From positions 1 through 22,467 of the forward strand of contig JAZUES010000281.1 of assembly GCA_045640265.1 (NCBI GenBank): DNA of 22,467 nt. Reading direction: 5' to 3'. The stretch is from Solibacillus sp045640265 (GTDB taxonomy: Bacteria; Bacillota; Bacilli; Bacillales_A; Planococcaceae). The notes below the pieces were generated by a model. It saw nothing but the letters and a program-made list of their open reading frames with translations. It searched no databases and was not told the DNA's origin. The position numbers were made by a program, and so were the translations under genes. Below are positions 16,441-22,467 of this stretch, piece by piece (positions within the stretch are counted from its first letter, which is position 1; each line of letters begins with the position of its first letter).

Positions 16441-16466
16441 ATAAAAGCCCTAATAATAGGGCTTTT
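16434..16466 (-). terminator. Terminator of the regulator gene (minus strand)
   Basis: A perfect 10-bp stem (16443-16452 with 16457-16466) and a 4-base loop. Read on the minus strand it is followed by a U-rich tail from the A run at 16434-16443. It lies 50 bases past the regulator stop, so the regulator is transcribed separately from the proline dehydrogenase gene. Confidence 0.88.
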
Positions 16467-16516
16467 AACATTTGAAAAGGGGATAATAATTTCCAATTAC
16501 AATCATCGCATTTGAA

Positions 16517-17812
16517 TTATTTACGTTTTAAACGGTATTGTAAGCCTTGACGATGAATGCCTAAAGCTTTTGCAGTTTGTGAAATATTGCCGTCGTTAAG
16601 CTGAAGTGCATGGCTAATATAATAATCTTCTACTTTTCGCATATACTCATCAAGTGGCTGCAGCTCTTGCTGTGAAAACTCAAAGAGATTTTGTGCCTCA
16701 TGAGAAATAGATTCAGCTTGTTTTAATTTCCATTTGAAGTAAGCTGGTATGAGCGGTAAATCAACATATTCTTCATTCGTTAAAAGTACACTAATATCAT
16801 CTAGGAGTACTTCAAGCTCCTTTAAATTGCCTGGCCAATCATATGAACGAAAAATCTCCTCGACTTCAGGTGCTAGCCCTCTAACAGACACACCAAAATT
16901 GCTACGGCGTCTTGCAAAATAATCATCAACGAATGGCATAATATCTTCCTTACGATTACGTAATGCAGGGACTTGAATGGTTAAATTCGAAAATAAATAA
17001 TATAAGTTCTTGGAAAGGCGACCTTGCTGAATTAAATCTATCGGATCCTCCCCAATGCTTGCAATAAATACATGATTACGGTCATTATGCATTTCTAGTA
17101 ATGTAATAATCTTCTCCTGCGCAGTGCTTGATAAAAATTCGATACGCTCAGCAAAAAAAGTGTAATTTTTTTCCTCGGCAATGTATTTTTCAATTTGTGT
17201 TAGTAGCGTTTCTTCATTCCGACGACAAATGAGTGTAATAAAGCGTTCATTTTTTTCTATTAATTCGTGATGAATGCCTTCTGCAATCATATCCTTACCA
17301 GTGCCAGATTCCCCTACAAGCATAACAGGAATGCGACCAAGTGCCGCAATTTTTGCCTGTTGAATGACCTGTTTCATCGATTTTGAAACGGCAGTAATAA
17401 TATCAAAAGTTAGTGGAGCGCCGTAACGGCTAAGTGGACGATCCATTAAAAATTCTTGCTGTGTTACATCCCGAGAGAGTTGAATTGCAATTTTTGTTCC
17501 GTCACTTAGGGTGTACGGATAATAGTCGTTAATCATCGTCACTTCTTCACCACGTACGTTCCAAAACGTCTGTTTCACATTCTTAAAACTTTGTCCCGAA
17601 GCTAATACTTTTTGCAGCATATTTTGCTCGAGACTAAAGTCAAGTGACTGTGAAATAAATCGCTGCGATACTTGTTCAAGTGTTTCACCTGACAATTCAC
17701 GCATTTTTTTGTTGTAGACGATGACTCGTCCATTTTCATCTATGGCACAAAGCCCAGTTTCAATTTTTTCAATCATCAGTTCAAAAACACTAGAGATATC
17801 TATCTGTTTCAT
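16517..17812 (-). CDS. PAS / AAA+ / Fis-HTH transcriptional regulator, degenerate sigma-54-activator type (RocR-like)
   Basis: Probable activator of the flanking proline genes, 431 residues. Domains: an N-terminal PAS-like sensor (about 8-115, with IVYNKKMRELSG), an AAA+ core (about 135-345) and a C-terminal Fis-type helix-turn-helix (409-430, ISQTAKALGIHRQGLQYRLKR). Walker A is intact (GESGTGKD, 167-174). The GAFTGA loop that touches sigma-54 is absent: only about 47 residues separate Walker A from the Walker B position, roughly 20 fewer than I expect. Walker B reads YTFFAE (217-222), so the LDE Asp is replaced. The later GRLSKNLYYLF and WPGNLKEL parts are recognisable. These losses suggest action without sigma-54, as known for TyrR. 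It is divergent from pruA across 166 bases, with its own terminator. AAGGGGG precedes ATG 17812. PAS ligand unknown; proline or P5C is a guess. Confidence 0.85.
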   Translation of the reverse strand: MKQIDISSVFELMIEKIETGLCAIDENGRVIVYNKKMRELSGETLEQVSQRFISQSLDFSLEQNMLQKVLASGQSFKNVKQTFWNVRGEEVTMINDYYPYTLSDGTKIAIQLSRDVTQQEFLMDRPLSRYGAPLTFDIITAVSKSMKQVIQQAKIAALGRIPVMLVGESGTGKDMIAEGIHHELIEKNERFITLICRRNEETLLTQIEKYIAEEKNYTFFAERIEFLSSTAQEKIITLLEMHNDRNHVFIASIGEDPIDLIQQGRLSKNLYYLFSNLTIQVPALRNRKEDIMPFVDDYFARRRSNFGVSVRGLAPEVEEIFRSYDWPGNLKELEVLLDDISVLLTNEEYVDLPLIPAYFKWKLKQAESISHEAQNLFEFSQQELQPLDEYMRKVEDYYISHALQLNDGNISQTAKALGIHRQGLQYRLKRK

Positions 17813-17832
17813 GAGAAAACCCCCTTCACATT

Positions 17833-17841
17833 ATTGTAGCA
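17833..17841 (-). promoter_or_regulatory. Candidate extended -10 promoter of the regulator gene
   Basis: On the minus strand TGCTACAAT (17841 to 17833) is an extended -10 box just ahead of the ribosome binding site AAGGGGG (17826 to 17820). No good -35 is seen. The predicted start would leave a very short leader, which makes the call tentative. Confidence 0.3.
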
Positions 17842-17887
17842 CGGACATATCGTTAGTTAGATAATTTTTGAATTAAAGAAAAAATTA

Positions 17888-17916
17888 TTGATTTAAGCAT
17901 TATAATATTGCATAAT
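17888..17916 (+). promoter_or_regulatory. Candidate sigma-A promoter of pruA
   Basis: TTGATT (17888-17893), a 17-base spacer and CATAAT (17911-17916), about 60 bases before the pruA start. A 12-bp perfect palindrome TAATTCGAATTA (17913-17924) overlaps the -10 box and could be an operator. No -24/-12 (GG-N10-GC) element was seen in the 166-base divergent region. Confidence 0.5.
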
Positions 17917-17978
17917 TCGAATTAAGGGAATATTAAAACGCAAAATTATAATGCACTTATTATCGGAGGTAATGATAA

Positions 17979-19523
17979 ATGATTAACTACAAACACGAAC
18001 CATTTACAGATTTCTCGGTAGAAGCAAATAAACAAGCATATTTAAATGCACTAGCAAAAGTAGAGGCACAATTAGGCGCAGACTATCCATTAATCATTGG
18101 AGGCGAGCGCATTACAACTGACGAAAAAATCATCTCGTACAACCCAGCAAAGAAAACGGAAGTAATTGGTTCTGTATCGAAAGCTTCGAAAGCGTTAGCT
18201 GAAAAAGCGATGCAAGAAGCAGATAAAGCATTCCAATCTTGGAAAAAAGTAAAACCAGAAGTTCGCGCTGATGTATTATTCAAAGCGGCTACAATTATTC
18301 GTCGCCGTAAGCATGAGTTTTCTGCTTGGTTAACAAAAGAAGCAGGTAAGCCATGGAATGAGGCGGATGCAGATACAGCAGAAGCAATCGACTTTTTAGA
18401 ATACTACGGTCGTCAAATGTTAGAAATGAAGGACGGACGCAAAGTAGAAAGCCGTCCAAACGAATTTAACCGTTATGACTATATTCCACTAGGGATTGGT
18501 ATTGTCATTTCACCTTGGAACTTCCCGTTCGCGATTATGGCAGGTACAACAGTAGCGGCTGTCGTAACAGGAAATACAGTATTATTAAAACCAGCTTCAA
18601 CAACACCAGTTGTAGCCTATAAATTTATCGAAGTATTAGAAGAAGCAGGATTACCAAAAGGTGTCGTAAACTACGTACCAGGTAGCGGTGCGGAAGTAGG
18701 GGACTATTTAGTAGATCACCCGAAAACACGCTTCATTAGCTTCACTGGTTCTCGCGATGTTGGCCTACGTATTAACGAACGCGCATCAAAATTAAATGAT
18801 GGCCAAATTTGGATTAAACGCGTTATCGCTGAAATGGGCGGTAAAGATACAATCGTTGTCGACAAAGAAGCAGACTTAGAATTAGCAGCACAATCAATCG
18901 TAAAATCAGCATTCGGTTTCTCAGGTCAAAAATGTTCAGCATGTTCACGTGTTGTGATTGTAAAAGACGTGTATGACCAAGTGGTAGCACGCGTTGAAGA
19001 ATTAACAAACGAATTGACTATCGGCGACCCTACAGATAATTCGAACTTTATGGCAACGGTAATTGATGCGGCTGCATTTAAGAAAATCAATGAATACATC
19101 GAAATCGGTAAAGGGGAAGGGCGCCTAGTTACGGGCGGTACTTCAGATGACTCAGTAGGTTACTTCGTCAACCCAACGGTATTTGCAGATGTAACACCAG
19201 AAGCTCGTATTATGAAAGAAGAAATTTTCGGACCAGTTGTTGCGATTGCAAAAGCAGATACATTTGAAGAAGCAATTGCCATTGCAAATAACACAGAATA
19301 CGGCTTAACAGGTGCAGTGATTACAACGAACCGTATGAACTTAGAGTACGCTCGTGAAGAATTCCATGTAGGAAACCTTTACTTTAACCGTGGCTGTACA
19401 GGTGCAATCGTTGGTTACCAACCATTTGGTGGCTTCAACATGTCCGGTACAGACTCAAAAGCGGGCGGACCTGATTACTTAACTTTACACATGCAAGCAA
19501 AAACGACATCAGAAGCGTTCTAA
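17979..19523 (+). CDS. pruA: L-glutamate gamma-semialdehyde (P5C) dehydrogenase
   Basis: An NAD+-dependent aldehyde dehydrogenase that converts glutamate semialdehyde, the open form of P5C, to glutamate. It completes proline breakdown and can also serve arginine breakdown; B. subtilis names are RocA and PutC. 514 residues, normal length. Key residues: VISPWNFPFAI (176-186), NTVLLKPAS (199-207), FTGSRDVG NAD site (255-262), general base Glu285 in AEMGGKD and catalytic Cys319 in GQKCSACSR. The C-terminus QPFGGFNMSGTDSKAGGPDYL is the ALDH4/RocA signature. GGAGG lies 9 bases before ATG 17979. It is divergent from the regulator and separate from the proline dehydrogenase gene, so the two pathway enzymes are on opposite strands around their presumed regulator. 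Confidence 0.95.
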   Translation: MINYKHEPFTDFSVEANKQAYLNALAKVEAQLGADYPLIIGGERITTDEKIISYNPAKKTEVIGSVSKASKALAEKAMQEADKAFQSWKKVKPEVRADVLFKAATIIRRRKHEFSAWLTKEAGKPWNEADADTAEAIDFLEYYGRQMLEMKDGRKVESRPNEFNRYDYIPLGIGIVISPWNFPFAIMAGTTVAAVVTGNTVLLKPASTTPVVAYKFIEVLEEAGLPKGVVNYVPGSGAEVGDYLVDHPKTRFISFTGSRDVGLRINERASKLNDGQIWIKRVIAEMGGKDTIVVDKEADLELAAQSIVKSAFGFSGQKCSACSRVVIVKDVYDQVVARVEELTNELTIGDPTDNSNFMATVIDAAAFKKINEYIEIGKGEGRLVTGGTSDDSVGYFVNPTVFADVTPEARIMKEEIFGPVVAIAKADTFEEAIAIANNTEYGLTGAVITTNRMNLEYAREEFHVGNLYFNRGCTGAIVGYQPFGGFNMSGTDSKAGGPDYLTLHMQAKTTSEAF

Positions 19524-19565
19524 TTTTCTACTACTACGATTTTGTTAGAACTCCTTTTTGATATA

Positions 19566-19600
19566 AAAACTCCTTCACAAATATTTTGTGAAGGAGTTTT
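19566..19600. terminator. Bidirectional terminator between pruA and oppF
   Basis: A perfect 16-bp stem (19566-19581 with 19585-19600) and a 3-base loop, with A/T runs on both sides. It lies 42 bases after the pruA stop and 12 bases beyond the oppF stop on the other strand, so it serves both convergent units. Confidence 0.92.
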
Positions 19601-19612
19601 GTCTTTGTTCAA

Positions 19613-20521
19613 TTATTTAATCCACTCTTTAACTTGTGCTTCTGTTCCGAAGACAAAGTGGTTAGGACGTGCTTCAATTACTTTTGCAGCTGGGTCATGA
19701 TCGACATGCTTGTATGGAATACGTACACGACTTTTCTCATACTCAGGGTTTGGCTGAGGAACAGCTGAAAGTAGGGACTTCGTATATGGGTGAACAGGAT
19801 TATTATAAATCTCATCCGCTGAACCAAGCTCTAAAATTTTACCACGGTACATTACCGCAATACGGTCCGAAATGTATTTAACCATCGATAAGTCATGTGC
19901 GATGAATAAATAAGTTAGGCTACGTTCTTTTTGAAGTTGTTTTAATAAGTTAACAACTTGCGCTTGGATGGAAACATCAAGTGCAGAAATTGGCTCATCC
20001 GCAATAATGAAACTTGGATCTAAACTTAGTGCACGAGCGATTCCGATACGTTGGCGTTGACCACCAGAAAATTCGTGGGCATAACGGTTTGCATGTTCAC
20101 GTGTTAAACCAACTGCTTCAAGTAATTCACCAATGCGCTCTTGGCGTTCTTTTTTGTTTTTATAAAGACCATGAATTTCAAAGCCTTCTGCAATTAGTTC
20201 ACCAGCCGTCATACGAGGGTTTAACGATGCGTATGGATCTTGGAAAATCATTTGCATTTCACGATTGAATTGCATTAATTCTTTACGTGATTTTAACTCT
20301 GAAATGTTTTGCCCTTTAAATGTGATTTGGCCTTCTGTAATGTCATAGAGGCGGATGATTGAGCGACCAGTTGTCGATTTACCGCAACCAGATTCCCCAA
20401 CTAGACCCAATGTTTCGCCTTCATATACATCAAAACTGATGCCATCAATCGCTTTAATCGGTTGTTTGGCTGAACCAAAATATTGTTTTAAGCCTTTTAC
20501 TTCTAGAATTTTGTTTGCCAT
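19613..20521 (-). CDS. oppF: Oligopeptide ABC transporter ATP-binding protein OppF
   Basis: One of the two ATPases that power peptide import through the Opp complex, at the inner face of the membrane. 302 residues from ATG 20521. Motifs: Walker A GESGCGKS (42-49), Q-loop FQDP (93-96), signature FSGGQ (151-155), Walker B FIIADEP (171-177) and switch His209. The C-terminal oligopeptide/dipeptide domain (HPYTKSLLSAVPQPNP) follows. The frame extends 30 bases further upstream to 20551, but the GGAGGGGA ribosome binding site (20535 to 20528) lies inside that extension and 6 bases before ATG 20521. The start is 1 base from the oppD stop, so translation is probably coupled. Confidence 0.94.
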   Translation of the reverse strand: MANKILEVKGLKQYFGSAKQPIKAIDGISFDVYEGETLGLVGESGCGKSTTGRSIIRLYDITEGQITFKGQNISELKSRKELMQFNREMQMIFQDPYASLNPRMTAGELIAEGFEIHGLYKNKKERQERIGELLEAVGLTREHANRYAHEFSGGQRQRIGIARALSLDPSFIIADEPISALDVSIQAQVVNLLKQLQKERSLTYLFIAHDLSMVKYISDRIAVMYRGKILELGSADEIYNNPVHPYTKSLLSAVPQPNPEYEKSRVRIPYKHVDHDPAAKVIEARPNHFVFGTEAQVKEWIK

Positions 20522-20522
20522 A

Positions 20523-21569
20523 TTATTTCCCCTCCAATTGATAGCCATCAATACGGCGAGCTACCGCATCAGGAAGTGGAATTTTTGGTGCATCAGGATG
20601 CAGTAACCACGTTTTTGCGAAGTGCGTATCTGATACTTGGAACATTGGTGGTTCCATTTCAAAGTCGATTTTCATTGCGTACGCATTACGAGCAGCAAAT
20701 GCATCGCCTTTTGGTGGATCGATTAAATTTGGTGGTGAACCAGGGATTGCCATTAATAGTTCATCCGTTGAGTTATTTAAGTCTGGCATTGAACCAAGTA
20801 AGCCCCAAGTGTAAGGATGTTGTGGATTGTAAAAAATATCTTCTACTGTACCGTACTCAACAATTTGACCTGCATACATTACTGCAACACGGTCTGCCAC
20901 GTTCGCAACTACACCTAAGTCGTGGGTAATGAAGATAATTGATGTATTTGATTTCTTTTGAATATCTTTCATTAACTCTAAAATTTGAGCTTGAATTGTT
21001 ACGTCAAGCGCAGTTGTCGGTTCGTCAGCAATTAATAGCTTTGGATCCGCAGCAAGTGCGATGGCAATTACAACACGTTGACGCATCCCACCAGATAATT
21101 CATGAGGAAATGCTTTATAACGTTTTTCAGGGAACGTAATCCCTACTTGATCAAGTAGTTTAATCGCACGTTTTTTAGCATCATCATGAGAAGTTGCTTT
21201 ATTATGTTTTAAGATTACCTCTGTAATTTGTTTACCGATACGCATCGTAGGGTTAAGTGCTGTCATTGGATCTTGGAAAATCATTGCGATGTCATTCCCA
21301 CGAACTTTCATCATTTCTTTTTCAGTTAAAGGAATGATATCGCGTCCGTTGAATTTAATCTCACCACCTGCATAAATGCCAGGTGGTTGAGGGATTAATT
21401 TCATTAGGGCGTTACTTGTTACTGACTTACCAGAACCTGATTCCCCAACGATAGCTAATGTTTCGCCTTCGTATAATTCAAAATTTACTCCGCGTACGGC
21501 TTGTACGACACCAGCGTACGTTTTGAAATTAATACGTAAGTCATTTACTTCTAAAACTTTTTTCTTCAT
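20523..21569 (-). CDS. oppD: Oligopeptide ABC transporter ATP-binding protein OppD
   Basis: The second ATPase of the Opp importer, 348 residues (358 in B. subtilis OppD). Motifs: Walker A GESGSGKS (42-49), Q-loop FQDP (98-101), signature LSGGM (158-162), Walker B LLIADEP (178-184) and switch His216. The oligopeptide domain begins around NPQHPYTWGLLGSMP and extends to the C-terminus. The sequence is very like B. subtilis OppD (FKTYAG.VQAVRGVNF, SIIFITHDLGVVANVADR). The AAGGAG ribosome binding site overlaps the oppC stop codon, and the intergenic gap is 15 bases, so oppC-oppD-oppF is one operon. Confidence 0.95.
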   Translation of the reverse strand: MKKKVLEVNDLRINFKTYAGVVQAVRGVNFELYEGETLAIVGESGSGKSVTSNALMKLIPQPPGIYAGGEIKFNGRDIIPLTEKEMMKVRGNDIAMIFQDPMTALNPTMRIGKQITEVILKHNKATSHDDAKKRAIKLLDQVGITFPEKRYKAFPHELSGGMRQRVVIAIALAADPKLLIADEPTTALDVTIQAQILELMKDIQKKSNTSIIFITHDLGVVANVADRVAVMYAGQIVEYGTVEDIFYNPQHPYTWGLLGSMPDLNNSTDELLMAIPGSPPNLIDPPKGDAFAARNAYAMKIDFEMEPPMFQVSDTHFAKTWLLHPDAPKIPLPDAVARRIDGYQLEGK

Positions 21570-21584
21570 CTTCGTACACTCTCC

Positions 21585-22467
21585 TTATTTACGTAATTTC
21601 GGATCAAGTGCGTCACGTAAGCCGTCACCAACCGCGTTAAATGCGAAAATTGTAATCGAGATTAAAGCTGCAGGGAACAATAATCGCCACGGTGCAGATT
21701 GAATTGCCTTGAAACCTTCAGAGGCCATTGTACCCCAGCTGGCTAAAGGAGCTTGAACCCCTAAACCTAAATAACTTAGGAAACTTTCTGTGAAAATTGC
21801 ACTTGGAATTGTCATTGTCATTGTTACTAAAATGGCACCCATCGCATTTGGAATTAAGTGACGTTTAATGATGTGCCATTGATTTGCACCTAATGTACGA
21901 GCAGCTAATACATACTCTTGGTTTTTGATTTTCAGTACTTCACTTCGTACGATACGTGCCATGTTTACCCAACCGGTAATCGAAAGGGCAATAATCATAG
22001 GTAATAAACCTGGTTCCATAATTACGAGTAGGATGATTACGACTAATAAATAAGGAATGGCTGTTAATACGTCAGCGATACGCATCATGATGTTGTCGAC
22101 ACGTCCACCTGAAAGACCCGCGATACTACCCCAAAGAACACCGATAATTAAATCGATGATCGCGGCAGTAATCCCGATTAATAATGAAATACGAGCACCT
22201 TCCCAAGCACGAACGAAAATATCACGTGCCAGGTCATCTGTACCAAACCAATGCGTGGCAGATGGTGCAGTGTTGTATAAACCAACGTTTTGGTCATACT
22301 TGAAAGACGAGAATATTGGAGCGAATATCGACATTAAGGCAATAATCACTAAAAGAACTAAACCAATTACAGCTAATTTGTTATGAGAGAAGCGATAAAA
22401 TACTTCTTTCCAATAAGACACTTGCTTCTTTGAAAGGGCGTCCGTATTAGTTGAACGTCCGACCACT
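21585..22467 (-). CDS. oppC: Oligopeptide ABC transporter permease OppC (5' end outside window)
   Basis: One of the two membrane permeases that form the Opp peptide channel. About 293 residues are visible, and the frame runs off the right edge. B. subtilis OppC has about 305, so roughly ten N-terminal residues are probably missing. The apparent GTG at 22466 is an edge artefact rather than a supported start. Features: first membrane segment LAVIGLVLLVIIALMSIFA, the periplasm-side WFGTDDLARDIFVR motif, about five further helices, the ATPase-contacting EAA loop (EYVLAARTLGANQWHIIKRHLIPN) and the end GDGLRDALDPKLRK, which matches known OppC. oppA and oppB would be expected beyond the right edge. 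Confidence 0.94.
   Translation of the reverse strand, partial: VVGRSTNTDALSKKQVSYWKEVFYRFSHNKLAVIGLVLLVIIALMSIFAPIFSSFKYDQNVGLYNTAPSATHWFGTDDLARDIFVRAWEGARISLLIGITAAIIDLIIGVLWGSIAGLSGGRVDNIMMRIADVLTAIPYLLVVIILLVIMEPGLLPMIIALSITGWVNMARIVRSEVLKIKNQEYVLAARTLGANQWHIIKRHLIPNAMGAILVTMTMTIPSAIFTESFLSYLGLGVQAPLASWGTMASEGFKAIQSAPWRLLFPAALISITIFAFNAVGDGLRDALDPKLRK

Noticed and set aside
22464..22466. GTG as the oppC start codon
   Set aside because: It is the last complete codon at the window edge, has no visible ribosome binding site, and the family usually has about ten more N-terminal residues.

Overview
The window looks like chromosomal DNA from a low-GC Gram-positive spore former of the Bacillales, most like the Planococcaceae (Lysinibacillus/Solibacillus type). 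This is an inference. It rests on AT-rich coding and intergenic DNA, strong AGGAGG-type ribosome binding sites, a yerA-yerB-yerC-pcrB-pcrA-ligA-camS-gatCAB gene order close to that of Bacillus subtilis, and the C-terminal end of a collagen-like spore-surface type protein at the left edge. No insertion sequence, prophage, CRISPR array, rRNA or complete tRNA was seen.

Layout. Bases 2-187 are the tail of a BclA-like surface protein followed by a terminator. Bases 436-3585 hold a plus-strand yerA-yerB-yerC unit: an adenine-deaminase-like amidohydrolase, a DUF3048 lipoprotein and a TrpR-like DNA-binding protein, closed by a terminator. Bases 3793-10001 are pcrB-pcrA-ligA-camS: heptaprenylglyceryl phosphate synthase, UvrD-type helicase, NAD-dependent DNA ligase and a CamS lipoprotein, ending in a perfect 16-bp hairpin. 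A 284-base gap with a candidate promoter and a nested hairpin leads to gatC-gatA-gatB (10286-13511), the tRNA-dependent amidotransferase. It meets the convergent proline genes at two back-to-back terminators.

Bases 13633-19523 form a complete proline-use cluster. A proline dehydrogenase gene and putP (Na+/proline symporter) lie in tandem on the minus strand. Upstream of them is a minus-strand regulator, and the P5C dehydrogenase gene (pruA/rocA/putC) is read divergently from it. Together they import proline and oxidise it to glutamate. The regulator has the PAS / AAA+ / Fis-helix-turn-helix layout of sigma-54 activators such as RocR, but the GAFTGA loop is missing and the Walker B acid is replaced. 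No -24/-12 promoter was found in front of the likely targets, while a sigma-A type promoter is visible upstream of pruA. This is the most interesting biology in the window.

Bases 19613-22467 hold the 3' part of a minus-strand oligopeptide transporter operon: oppC (5' end outside the window), oppD and oppF, tightly spaced and ending in a perfect hairpin shared with pruA.

Most of the window is ordinary housekeeping sequence. I do not see an unambiguous new system. The main leads are the degenerate activator and its target promoters, a degraded Bacillaceae intergenic repeat before pcrB, a structured element before gatC, and a hydrophobic tail on the proline dehydrogenase.
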